Positions 1 through 11,150 of a DNA stretch of 64,000 nucleotides are shown here, piece by piece (position 1 is the stretch's first letter; each line of letters starts with the position of its first letter). A program made the translations under genes and the position numbers. The notes under the pieces are model-generated. The model did not search any database, was not told the origin of the DNA, and saw nothing but the letters and a program-made list of their open reading frames with translations. The DNA is taken from NCBI GenBank assembly GCA_947568835.1, contig OX387610.1, positions 7,713,501 to 7,777,500 of the forward strand, in the 5' to 3' direction. This DNA comes from Protonemura montana. Lineage: Eukaryota; Arthropoda; Insecta; Plecoptera; Nemouridae.

Positions 1-444
1 GTTTATGCACATAAAATTATTTCCACTGTTAAATATAAAATTGTATTAAATTTTAGCCCAGTTTATCAATGCTTAAATAGCAAAGCTATTAACAGAATAA
101 ACCTCAATAGAACCTTTAAAACCTTACAAGTTAAAACCATGCAACCCTTGGAAATTTTACACACTCATATAACCTTATTAGAATATAACTTAGAGAACAG
201 TTATACATTACTAAAGGTACAAAACACAATCAAATTAATTTAACACACATAAAAAAGAAGCATCACAAATCACAATGTTTCCCAGTGCTAGGTTTTATTG
301 ACTTTTACTTCATATACAGAGATATGATAATTTTGTAACTAAACAATGGGCTCAATATTTGAAAAAATTTAGCAGAAAACAAATAAAACTCAAAAAATGT
401 AAGCCACACCTAGAACAGGAGATCCATTTTTTAAGATCCCATAC

Positions 445-3400
445 CTGGTTGTACTGAAAGTGCAATGGTTTCACACATATCGCAACTTTCTCCGGTATTG
501 TAACATTCTTCGGCTCAATGTCCCCGTTCCTGACCACCAGGTGGTTGGCTGGTGGCGCACGCAACCGGGTGACCACCGATACCGACTGCGGCGCGGTGGC
601 GTCCTTGCGTAGGGGACACAGCACGAAGCACGCGCTGTATTTCAGGTTCCAGTTCTCACGTATTACCTGCAAATTAGATTCTAATTAGAAGATTTCCTAA
701 CAATATTTTGTTATCGACTATTTGGTGTAGTAGTGTTTGCTTTAGTGTCGATAGTTATTGGTACATCTATTAATTGAAAAGTATGACACAGAGGTATCAT
801 GGTCAATGCACGCGGGTGTACGCAGTCCACCCGCTACATATTTATGGTCCCCACTTCTAAAACGAAGTGGAAAGCTAGGAAACTCGTGTTCTCAAATTTA
901 ACCAATTAAACTACTTTAGGATAATCAGTTCATGACACTCAAAAAAAGAGATTACGGCACCCCTGAGAGAAAAATGAAAATTTGGAATTGTTTTAAGTGT
1001 GACGTGAATTCAATATCGTTGTGAAAACTTTGGAAATACCATAAATTCTGTCCCCTCCTTCCTATTGGCAGAAAATCACCATAGACCTACTTTCTTTTTG
1101 GCACTACTTACTGGAATTACATCTAACTGATCAGTTATCCTTCCTTCCAGATTCTCTTTACCCAATTGGCATCCAGGATGCAGTGATTTAGACTCATGTT
1201 GTTGGCTGTTACCTGGATAAGGTGTATAATACATCCATCCCTACAGCATATGTTATATGAAGACAGTGTTAAGTTTTAATTTTTGCCGTAAGGCCGATTA
1301 GTAAGCCTGGAAGTAGAGTTAGTTAGAGTTAGCGTAATCGACAGCGAGTAACTGACCTTAACTTTGGCGGCGACCGAAATAGAATGCGCAGGCATGGTCG
1401 CGTTGGCTTCGTACCAAAGTCGACACCAGACGGGGTCGTGGCCCCGGGTTTTAGTAGCGCCAACCACGCGCACAAACCGACTCTCACGGCGGTCGTAGTA
1501 AGCGGAGAACACAAAGAACTTGTATCTGTGGAGGAAAAAGACAGTTTGTTGTGAAATGAGCTAAGTTGGAGAAGGCACGGCCATTTTATGATTTGTATGA
1601 GCAAATCAAGTCGAGAGGCATAGTGGCATTGCAGAGATGTATTTTTATTTAGCCAGTGCAGGAATGTGTGGTGTAGGTATGTGGAATTTGCGCTGCTGAA
1701 AAAAAGGTGGGTTCACAGTAGTTTTCTGCCAGGGGGTTAAATTCACAGGATTTTTTAAATTTTACAATTTATAATCTATAGCAATCTATAGCTAGTTTCT
1801 CTTGAATTTTTGTATTATATACAATAATCCTAAATTGCTGACTTATCTGTCTTTTTTTCTATGGTGCTATTATCTCCTTCTTAAGTTTCACCACCAGATC
1901 TTGTTTGATTGGTTAAATTCCATGAAACACCGAGATTCCTAAGTTGTTGCAGTGGGGGTATGGCAAGAATATAAGTAAATAGTGAGTGAACTGCATACAC
2001 CCACGGGCATTGACCACTACATCACTGGGTGGACTGCATATACCCACGTGCATTGACCACTACATCACTAGGTGGACTGCGTACACCCGCGTGCATTGAC
2101 CACTACATCACTGGGTGGACTGCATATACCCGCGTGCATTGACCACTACATCACTGGGTGGACTGCATATACCCACGTGCATTGACCTTTACATCACTAG
2201 GTGGACTGCGTACACCCGCGTGCATTGATCACTACATCACTGGGTGAACTGCATACACCCGCATGCATTGTGCGTTGTGCATTGTACATCAACGTGCGTT
2301 GACCACTACATAACTAGGTGGACCGCATACACCAACGTGCATTGACCACTACATCACTGCATCACTGGGTCCTATTCGTCTAAACTTAATTAACATAAAG
2401 CCCTGCTAGGATAGCAACTAGGCTCAATGGTTACCTGGTTCCGGAGACTGTTTGCCATATCCCGTCGCGTGCCGTAATGTTGCTGGAGATTGGGGGCAGA
2501 CGTGATTCTATCCCGGGAGGGAGGTCTCGTCCCAATTTCTCTCCAGCTTCTGGAATTGCACGCACCGTATCCTGTGGAATCATCACAAAAATGATTAAAC
2601 CTTGAGCAAACAAGGACAAGTACAATCTTTAGGGTACACTTTTTACAGGATAAAAAAAAAACGCGAGGATAATTTTTGTAAAGACAAATGACAATACATC
2701 AAAAAATAAATCTTGTGCCTTTTTTGGCAAGAAAGAAGAGCTTTTAATTCTATATTTTATCAGTAAGAAGTGGACGCAGGGTTTAAAACAAATAATTTAG
2801 CAGAGCGGCTCTAGTAAAGTTGTTCAAACCATAGTTATTCTAGCTATTAGTAAAAAAAAATTTGGTGGTTGCATTTTCCATTCAAAAACTTAATGGATTT
2901 TCTGGTTACAGTACGCGTTGTTGAAATCTACTGGATGCTAATAAGGTTCAGAAATTCCCAGTTCATTACACACACAATAGCTGGCATAACAATTTTCAAA
3001 AAATATTTTTGTAAGTTTGGTATTTGGGTAACAAACGCTGAACGTTTGAAAAGCGTCAGAGATATGAGAGATATGAACGTGGTATGTCTCATATAAGATA
3101 GCACACAATAATTTGGCACTATTGTCTATATGTCAATGCACTTGCAGGTGATAAGTGACTTGCCTGCAGCTTCATGGGGAACGGACCGCCGGCCGGTGGG
3201 GCCCTGGCAGCTGCATGAGTATCACCTCGGTCTTCCCGCACAAACACTCCAAAGTTGTCGTCGAAGCCTGCGCCGCGGTAGATGAGATAGTCGTCACCCT
3301 GTGCACATCGAAAGAATAATCTTTGTTATACCGTTTATAACAAGATTTTGAATAGATATTTGGAAATTTAGATAAGGGATTGAGATAGTGACCAATTCCT

Positions 3401-6400
3401 CAGGAATGTTGTTTGTCTTGAGAATTTAAGGTAGCCAGTCCTAGCATGGAGTTAGGCTCCATGGTCTTATAAAATAAGGCCACACAAGGTGAAGAATTAG
3501 TAGGAATGATTTCACGTTGCAGTCCCCAACATACTCTCAGCACCAAAGATTTTTCATACTCAAATTTTTTAAGTTAGTCATTTTTGTTCCAAAGTTTTGA
3601 AAGAACCACCAAGCACGAAAGTGGAATATCCACATGAAAATTAATGGTAGGTTCAACGTTTGGTAGCCATTGAGATGCTGAGATCGCCTGACAGAGCATC
3701 TCAATTCTGCTATCTTATGTTACCACGGGTATATCATGACCTAGCATAGGAGGTTCAATGGTAGGTTCAACGTTTGGTAGCCATGGAGATGCTGAGATCG
3801 CCTGACAGAGCTTCTCAATTCTGCTATCTTATGTTACCACGGGTATATCATGACCTAGCATAGGAGGTTCAATGGTAGATTCAACGTCTGGTGGCCATGG
3901 AGATGTTAAGATCGCCTGACAGAGCTTCTCAATTCTGCTATCTTATGTTACCACGGGTATATCATGACCTAGCATAGGAGGTTCAATGGTAGATTCAACG
4001 TCTGGTGGCCATGGAGATGTTAAGATCGCCTGACAGAGCTTCTCAATTCTGATATCTTATGTTACCACGGATATATCATGGCCTAGCATAGGAGGTTCAA
4101 TGGTAGATTCAACGCTTGGTAGCCATGGAGATGCTGAGATCGCCTGACAGAGCTTCTCAATTCTGATATCTTATGTTACCACGGATATATATAAATTTGG
4201 TAAAAAAGGTTAAGAGAGAAGTTTAGTAAGGGACAGTTTTACAATGTCCAGTTACAAGAATCCTGTTAGAGGGAGAAGGAAGATTTTGGGACAGAGGAAT
4301 TAATTTGCTCCAAATTTGAATGAGAAACTCAAACTAGTTCGTTCCCCATGGACATAGTCTTGTTTTCAAGTCTTTCAGCATCGTGTCATAGAATACACAC
4401 TCCGCATTAATGTGAAAGATGATTTTTTTACAGTGGCGTAACTTCAAATTGGGGGCCCCCGGGCAAAAAAAAAATGAGGCCCCCCCCCCCCCCCCACACA
4501 CACACATACACACACACAACTACGTACCTGAGCACGAACAATTAGTACCGACTATAATAACAAAAAACTCACCTTGAGCTTGAGTTGAATGCGAGGAGCG
4601 CTCGTGTCATATAGTGCTTTTAACAGGGCCCAACGTTTAATGCTGTTGCCAAAAAATACATAAATTCTCTCAACAGTTGCATAAAAATTTGTTACTTCGG
4701 GTATTCCGTGTACTGCGTCATTGAGGACAAGGTTCAAGTTGTGCGCAGAGCAGTGGACATAAAGTGCAGATTTTTCCTTATCTAATATTCTTCGCTGCAC
4801 TCCAGAATATATTCCACTCATAACAGCTGCCCCGTCATACCCCTTTCCACGGCATTTTGACAATTTTATTCCTTTACTGTCGATCGTGTCCATGATATCT
4901 GCTTCAAGGCCTGCAGCTGTTTGATCGTCTACTTTCTTAAAACCAAGAAACGTTTCTTTAATTTTAATTTCGGTTGGCTTGCCGATTTCATCTTTCTCGA
5001 TTTTGACAAAACGAAACACTTGACTCAACTGGTCTACCTTAGCCACGTCTTGCGTTGTGTCCATGATTATTGAAAAAAACGGGGCTTCTTTTATATCGGC
5101 TACTAGCTTCTCTTCCACAGTCTTCGACAGCAAGTCGATCAATTCGTTTTGGATCTGCGGACTTAAGTATCGAACAGAACCCGTGGGTCTTGAAATCAGT
5201 TCCTTTAAAACTGGATCATACATTGCAAGGAGATCAACGATTGACAAAAAATTGCCATTTTGGCCACCCTCTCCCCCAATTGTCTCACGATGTCCTCTAA
5301 AAGCAAGATTACACGTAGCTAAGGTAAGTGCAATGTTCATGATTCGCTCCAGCACTTGGAACCAGAAAGACTTTTCCCTTAACACTTGGGCTTCTTGGTC
5401 TCTGTCAACCGTCTTGTTTAGCCGCCACATGTCATACACTACACAGCAATCGTGATGAGTCGCACAATTCTCGTGGTCATCAATCTTTTCACCCAGCCTC
5501 CTCCAAGCTCTCACCCCATTCACCCACGCTAGGTGAGTGCGTGGATTTTCTCGTGGCGCAAAAAGCCAGCATGGCTCGCAATACACAGAGTCAAGAACTT
5601 CTGAATAACACAGCCAACTCCGGGCTATTTTCACACCAGCTTTATTTGTTTTGTCATAGAAATAAGCAGAGAACCGCGCTCCCGTGGTTTTATCCCGCGG
5701 GAAAGGTCCCGTAGGTCGGCAAGATTCAGACGAAATGATAAATCTTTTTTCATCATCCGATAGAATATCAACGTCTTTGAAATAACCGCGGTCAGTAGGA
5801 TTGATTCTATGCCGTATATTGTCAAGAGTCTGCGTGGTATTGCTACTACTCTCAGGCTCTTGCATTTTGTCACCAAGGTTTTCGATTGATGTTGCATCAC
5901 ATTTGAAACCTTCATCAGCAACAACTTCGAAAGCAATGTTGTTCGCTGCAGCCTCGTCCGCACTTCCTTCCTCAACAACAGTGCTTCCAGTCGAACAGCT
6001 CGGCGTAGATGGCTTCATGAAGGATGTTATTTTTGCCAATTTGTTACTCTCTGTAACTTCTTGGGCCTTTTTCTTCCTCTTCTGGGACCCGCTTAAAATC
6101 ACACGTTTAGAGCTCATCGCACACCGCAAATCACTATACTAGGTTAATCTAATTCAATCGGAAAACTAAATCGATAAATTGGAAATTAAATCACACGACA
6201 AAACACGGCATAACTCGTTAAACAAAACAACCACCATGGAAGACATACGCACACACCGAGCTCAATCAGCTAACTGACCGCCTTTGTTTACTTTTAGTAT
6301 CATGGGTATCATGGGTAGTATCAATTCTTTGAAAATACTGGGAAATTTCTTTCTTCCACTAAAGTCGGCATTTGTATATCAAACAAGCAAGCAAGTGCCT

Positions 6401-9400
6401 TCGTACGCTCACTTTGAAGACTGAGCCGGCTGCTAGACTGTGCTTTACAGGGATGCTTCAATAGCTGATGGAAGTGTTTAGTATTTTATCTTGAAACTGT
6501 GTAGTGCAAAAAAAAACGGCTAAAATTACTGAGACCTTATCATTTAAAACATTGGAAATAATATCCACACTGTTGCATTGCTTTGTCGGCGCTGCCTTAC
6601 AAAGGGTATGAGGCGCGCTGAGCTTGGCCAAGCTTAGGTATAGCTTTGCAAGCGCTTTTGCGTAGTCACTAGTCAGTATTAATATGTGCGAGTATATTGT
6701 TCATATTTTTATCAGAATGATTTGGTAAGATTCTTTGAACATTTGTAAGGCCTCACATATTGCCATTTCCAAATAAATGATTCACCAACTCTTGGAATCA
6801 GCACGTGTTTTTATAGAATAGCGTTAGAAATATTGTCAGTTTATATCATATTTCAGGCAAATTAAAAATTCGGAAATCAGTAAAAACAAAAAAACGTCAA
6901 AATCCCAAGCTCAGGGGGGGCCCCTGCGGGGCCCCCCTGAGCTTGGGGCCCCCGGGCTTTGCCCGGGTGGCCCGGGTGGTAGTTACGCCCCTGTTTTTTT
7001 ACCGACAGAGATAGGGACATGGGCGCATAAAACATAAAAAAGCTATTCATTCCACCATTTGTTTCGCGTACCTCCTTGTGTAATCTGTGATGTAATCATT
7101 TCAATGTGGCATGCATAGCACAAAATATTAAATTTCAACGTACACTGGACGTGGATTTATGGCTACGTAATTATCATCGCAATTCTCACTGACAGCCCAA
7201 TTATCATTAAAAACAGCTCCTTTTTCTATGATATTATAAATACGTAGAAGATTAACAGTATCTGCAGAAAATAACATTAATTATTCCACAGGTGCCTTGT
7301 CTATCAGCCGCAGCTCGGCATAATCTAAATTATGTCCAGCAAATAATCACCTATGACAATGGACACGAACGACCATTACTGACAGCTACATAAAGATAAA
7401 CCACTCGTAGGCTCGGTGCTGGTTTTTTAGTGGCGCGTTAAGAACTTAAGTTATTAACAGGCCGTTAGCAAACAAAACATCTTCTGATTGGCTGTTGCCA
7501 AGTAAATACCAAGTTAACGGACTGATACGTTATGTTTGGCGTGTTGGAAACACCGGTTCTCATGAAATCATCGAAGTTAAGCAACACTGCGCTGGGTCAG
7601 GTATTGGATGAGTGACCATCATGCACATGACCAGTTCTGTTCGGGAGAGAGGTTGGAGGGATGAAAGTTAGTACAGCAACTTAACTCGCCTTGCTTATCA
7701 ACCTCTCGACAGCATGGATTTGCGGAAGAATCCTGTTGTTCACGTTGTACTTTCCTTCGGAAGGGATGTTAAGCCGGTGGTCTCCTAGGTGCTCTTCGCC
7801 AAATGTAGGCTACATGCCGGCGCCGGGATTCCCTCCCTCCCTTCTAGGCTAGGTTAGGTTCATCATTTTCTATTAAATGATAGACCAGTGATAGACCATT
7901 AGACCAGTGCCCCAACGGTGCCCCTTTTTTGCTTTAAATACAGTAAAAATAGCAAGCAGCCCCAATGTCAGCTCCTTTACAACGCCAACGCCAGGCGCCC
8001 TTTTTACATCTGTTACTGTAAGGGAAAATAAATAAGTCTTCAGAAATAATTTAGCGCTGCTATGCTGGCGCTTACTTGATTTTAAAGAATGGAATTTTAC
8101 AGATTTATATAGCTTGTTGACTAAAACTTTTCCCACAACAACCTAACAATAAAATCCGGTTCAAGCACGAACAATCAGAGTAAATGCTTGACATTCTCAA
8201 CTTTAATTTATGAGCCCGAGAAAGCTCCAAAGAGTTTTAAATATTTGCAGTAAACGCGTAGATTTCCTCCAAAATATGACCTTGATTCCAATTATAATTT
8301 TTCTAATTTTCAACACCACAGTCTTTACGCCGTTCGGAGATCCTGAATTCCCTGCTGCCTAGCGTAAAAAGGTCCCCAAATAAGTAAGTTATGTTAGGTG
8401 AGTTAAGTTCATAGATTATCCTTATAAATAATACCACGATAAGCATGTTACCCTTGTACAACTACTATACCCGCGATTGCTCGCTATCTCGGGAATCCGT
8501 AACGCAAATCAGAATGTTAACAATGAGTAAATTATTATATGAGTGACCACGTTGACAGCATGTCATCTTTTGTTTGTTTACAATTGCCATTACCTTTGTA
8601 ATACGTTTGTAAAGGTCTACCCACAATTGACATAGCAATAAGCACAAACATAGCGCACTAGACACTTTTATTTTATGGTGCGCCATGCTTTTGTTTGTGC
8701 TAAAAGCAATTTCCACGCTCTTTGCACAGTTTAGGTTGAATTTTCTTAGCTCTGTGGATGATTAGGAAGTTTCGTCCGGGTAACTCCTCAAAATGTCGAC
8801 TTAAAATTTATCCAAATTCAAGTTGGTTACTTGAGATTGAATGGCTGTGACGTGGAATAGTGTTACTGGAATCAGAGTGACTGTGAGTATTCACGGCCTC
8901 GTTGTTCTGGTTCTTGCAGATCCGTCATTCTCATAAAATTCACTAAAATCCTCTAAAAAAGTATGTGGCCAAGTAGCTCAATTGGCTAAAGCAACACCCG
9001 CGACATGTGGAGATCGGAGTTCGCGTCTCCGGTTGGGGACCAATTTTTGGAGGTTATTAGTGTTCTTAAAAATAAAATTCTCTTAAGAATTAATGGCCAT
9101 TGTAGTGTGAGAATAAGATCGGTTCAATTTTTACCCCATAATGCAACTAGAATTTTTGTAAAAATACTGATGACCAATGGATTTGAAATCGGCATGTAAT
9201 ACCATGCATGTTTGGAAGTTTGAGTCAACTTTGACCTTCCTATATAGGTACAGGGTAACAGTCATGCATAGTTACGTGCTTGGTGCACCAATCCTCGTAC
9301 ACAGATATTTTCGGCTCCCTTCGAAATGTAATCCAGGGATAAAAAATGTCTGAATCCCACTTCCAGATTCATTCAATGTTCTACTGGTACCCATTACTGC

Positions 9401-10094
9401 TAGGCATGTCGTACACGTGACTTTCAATTCCAGAACTTACAACTCACAAGCAGGCAAGAGGATCGTTCGAAATCTTTCAACAATCTTTCAACAAACCATT
9501 CTCGAAAATGTAGATACCCTTATATCCCTGAATAGGATGATCATGCACTTAGGTTAAAACTTTGCTTTATGATCTAGCCCAGGTGTATTTTTTCGAAAAT
9601 CTATTAGCTTTGTATTGAACTTGGGTTAAAAGTGACATTTTAAAAATTAATTCTGGCAAGGAGAGAAGATATTTCGAAAAATGAACCTTGTTTTAAAAAT
9701 CCTGTAAATCCGTAATATGCAACAAATTAAAATTCTAAAATTTCAACTTAAACTTTACGGTCAAAAAATCTTTGTAAAACATTATCCTTAATCAATTCCA
9801 CTATTTTTATTATTTTTAATTGTGTAGGTCTCTTACCTGTAGCAGCGCTTGGTCTTCATAATCAGGTCTGTCGACCATCCCTCGGTGTCGGGCACCCTGT
9901 CCACCTCGGGCAACCAACACCCCCTGGCCGCGACCCCTTTCGTCGATCAGGAATATCTCTGTGAGAACTATCACCCCGAAGACCGCGAAGAAGATGATTA
10001 CGATAAAGAAGCTCATGTTGGCTCGCTCGCGGAGTAGGCGAGACCGGGGGCTCAGCTTCTTGGCGTTTCGTGTTTTCTTTAGTAGTTTCATCAT
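445..10094 (-). CDS. GT92-family (DUF23) glycosyltransferase, partial (3' end outside window)
   Basis: Coding exons on the minus strand are 10094-9837, 3298-3164, 2571-2435, 1525-1357 and 666-445. They join in frame to 307 codons, and a splice donor at 444 shows the gene continues outside the window. Residues 1-26 are basic and residues 27-50 form one hydrophobic segment, giving a type II Golgi-type anchor. Family marks are KFFVFSAYYDRR (about 179-190), VWCRLWY (209-215) and VAICVKPLHFQYN near 294-306, which open the GT92 domain. The catalytic part lies beyond the window. The family adds galactose or related sugars to glycans, but the substrate here is unknown. The intron after residue 131 has a GC donor. 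The exon holding the start has an acceptor at 10111-10112, so there is an upstream non-coding exon. Intron 1 is about 6.5 kb and full of repeats. Confidence 0.85.
1985..2369. repeat. 43-bp tandem repeat array in a GT92 intron
   Basis: About eight or nine copies of a 43-bp unit containing GGTGGACTGCAT and GTGCATTGACCACTACATCAC. Neighbouring copies start at 2028 and 2071, and later units degrade toward 2280-2369. A single inverted unit lies at about 800-835 in the next intron, so the unit exists outside the array too. Confidence 0.9.
3643..4190. repeat. 114-bp tandem repeat array in GT92 intron 1
   Basis: Nearly five copies begin at 3643, 3757, 3871, 3985 and 4099, an exact 114-bp period. Units contain GGTAGCCATGGAGATGCTGA, TCGCCTGACAGAGC and ATATCATGACCTAGC. 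Related single or 1.5-unit copies lie at about 17355-17510, 41424-41660 and 59925-60015, so the monomer is a dispersed repeat that was amplified here. Confidence 0.92.
4552..6129 (-). CDS. hAT transposase (ZMYM1-like, TTF zinc finger plus DUF4371), C-terminus missing
   Basis: A 525-residue ORF without stops or frameshifts. Residues 1-40 include a basic stretch (KRKKK). A TTF-type zinc-finger region spans about 110-230, with CEPCWLF at 184-190. A DUF4371/RNase H-like region follows. Its probable catalytic aspartates are D357 in SIIMDTTQD and D432 in GKGYDGAAVMSG, and VHCSAHNLNLVL is at 458-469. Relatives continue for roughly 200 more residues with a Trp-containing helical insert, the third acidic residue and the hAT dimerisation domain. 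Here the ORF ends 120 bp from the left terminus. The last codons include LKLK followed by GTGAGT, a good splice donor, so either 3' exons were deleted or the break falls at an old exon edge. It is probably not active alone. Confidence 0.85.
   Translation of the reverse strand: MRCAMSSKRVILSGSQKRKKKAQEVTESNKLAKITSFMKPSTPSCSTGSTVVEEGSADEAAANNIAFEVVADEGFKCDATSIENLGDKMQEPESSSNTTQTLDNIRHRINPTDRGYFKDVDILSDDEKRFIISSESCRPTGPFPRDKTTGARFSAYFYDKTNKAGVKIARSWLCYSEVLDSVYCEPCWLFAPRENPRTHLAWVNGVRAWRRLGEKIDDHENCATHHDCCVVYDMWRLNKTVDRDQEAQVLREKSFWFQVLERIMNIALTLATCNLAFRGHRETIGGEGGQNGNFLSIVDLLAMYDPVLKELISRPTGSVRYLSPQIQNELIDLLSKTVEEKLVADIKEAPFFSIIMDTTQDVAKVDQLSQVFRFVKIEKDEIGKPTEIKIKETFLGFKKVDDQTAAGLEADIMDTIDSKGIKLSKCRGKGYDGAAVMSGIYSGVQRRILDKEKSALYVHCSAHNLNLVLNDAVHGIPEVTNFYATVERIYVFFGNSIKRWALLKALYDTSAPRIQLKLKVSFLLL
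6904..6947. repeat. GC-rich hairpin next to the hAT right end
   Basis: CCCAAGCTCA plus a G7-C4 run is followed, after TGC, by G4-C6 and TGAGCTTGGG. The arms pair almost perfectly with one bulge. It is a sub-terminal structure of the transposon. Confidence 0.75.
7538..7928 (+). mobile_element. 5S rRNA-derived SINE, copy 1
   Basis: The head matches 5S rRNA: ACACCGGTTCTC, then GAAGTTAAGCAAC (box A), then GGATGAGTGACC (box C), with the correct spacing for an internal RNA polymerase III type 1 promoter. The body contains GGGAGAGAGGTTGGAGGGAT, CAACCTCTCGACAGCATGG, CCTTCGGAAGGGA and TTCTAGGCTAGGTTAGG. It lies in GT92 intron 1. At least seven other copies or fragments occur in the window. Confidence 0.85.
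8812..9091 (+). mobile_element. tRNA-like inverted-repeat element, copy 1
   Basis: The tRNA-like core at about 8965-9040 holds box A (AGTAGCTCAATTGGCTAA) and box B (GGAGTTCGCGTCTCC). Upstream is the family's left part (AGAGTGACTGTGAGTATTCA and CACTAAAATCCTCTAAAAA). Downstream is the degraded right arm (CCAATTTTTGGAGG). It lies in GT92 intron 1. Confidence 0.7.
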
Positions 10095-10850
10095 CTTTGA
10101 CGTGTTGGATCTAAGATGAAAGGAAGAGAGGTCGGGTTTTAATCTTGCAAAAATGACGAGACACCCGTCAAGACTTGGTAAACTGAAAGAAAAATTCAGA
10201 AAATTGGTCGCGTTTTTTTTTGTAGTTTCAGAGATATATATGATAATTTACCTCGCGGCGTACGAGGGGGAAGTGTGCGTCTGTGTGTATTTCCCCTTTA
10301 TCCCCCCCCCTCCCTATCATCAAATTTCGGGTGCTCAATCCCTGCACAGGGTTAAGAGGGATCACATTTATGTAAATTCCTTAGCTTTCCTCCACAAATA
10401 ATTATTTTCTTGGCAAACTAGAGAAGCCTTCAATTTCATCTTATAACGTTCTTCGCTATTTTATGTCTGCGTCTCCCCCTACCCCCCTGTAGCAGGCAAA
10501 TAGCGATTATTTGAAATTTAATTGATTGAGATTTTTACCTCGAATCTGTCGTACCTAAGTTCTAAAATATCTTTCGTCATTTCTGGCTTCAGATTCAGGA
10601 TAAGAGCCACATAAAAAAATAGCTGACAAATAGCCTGTCAACATTTGCCCATCAGAGCATAGGTAGGTTTAGTCTAATAGGCAAGAAATGAGGGTCGGTA
10701 GTTTTTGTTAGTTGTTCTTCTCTTGAATAGCCAGAAATCTACAAACAGGATGCATATATAATGGTTTTGTCTGCAATACATTTGCCGTTCGTGGATTTAT
10801 AAAATGACGAGTGTTTGTTTTAGTCTCGTAGGAAATCTTACCCGCCTTAC

Positions 10851-10990
10851 CTTTTAGCTTCTGATACCGCCTGTCCGCTGGGCGTATTACCCCGATAGAC
10901 GAAGATACGGTCCTCTTTTCACGAGGTCCAACGCCGACTGTTCTCCAGGGACGACCTACCCCATTCGTCGCAAGATCTTTATATATTTCT
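10851..10990 (-). other. possible 5' non-coding exon of the GT92 gene
   Basis: On the minus strand a strong donor (AAAAG followed by GTAAGG) lies at 10851/10850. It sits upstream of the acceptor that precedes the GT92 start codon. The stretch above it is more GC-rich than its surroundings, as first exons often are. The upper boundary is a guess, because no transcription start can be seen. Confidence 0.3.
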
Positions 10991-11111
10991 ACGTAGTTTT
11001 TCTTTTTGTTACTTTCCCGAGCTCCACCAATTCAAACAAGAATTTCCCGTTCAAAGCTCGCTGGGTGGTCTCCGTTTTGAGCATTATTTTTCGTTGGGCA
11101 CCAGAGTCAAA

Positions 11112-11150
11112 ATGGATAGAGATTTCGTTGTACTGGTAAATAACGATAAG
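11112..11150 (+). other. possible short first coding exon, gene unknown
   Basis: An ATG in good context (AAAATGG) opens 13 codons, MDRDFVVLVNNDK, followed directly by a consensus donor GTAAGC. It points away from the GT92 first exon and would share a promoter region with it. I found no following exon, so this may be chance. Confidence 0.2.

Larger units (their letters stand above)
4431..6993 (-). mobile_element. hAT-superfamily DNA transposon with 8-bp target duplication
   Basis: The left end reads CAGTGGCGTAACT and the right end, on the minus strand, reads CAGGGGCGTAACT. These are hAT-type terminal inverted repeats. Both ends are flanked by the identical 8-bp sequence TTTTTTTA (4423-4430 and 6994-7001), the duplication length expected for hAT. 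Sub-terminal DNA at both ends is rich in GGGCCCCCGGG runs. The element carries one long transposase ORF (4552-6129) and lies inside GT92 intron 1. The matching duplication and uninterrupted ORF suggest a fairly recent insertion. At 2.56 kb it is shorter than an autonomous element should be. Confidence 0.9.

Noticed and set aside
1985..2369. CRISPR-like array
   Set aside because: Head-to-tail 43-bp tandem repeats without unique spacers, in a eukaryotic intron.
5057..5455. Plus-strand 132-codon ORF
   Set aside because: Antisense shadow of the hAT transposase.
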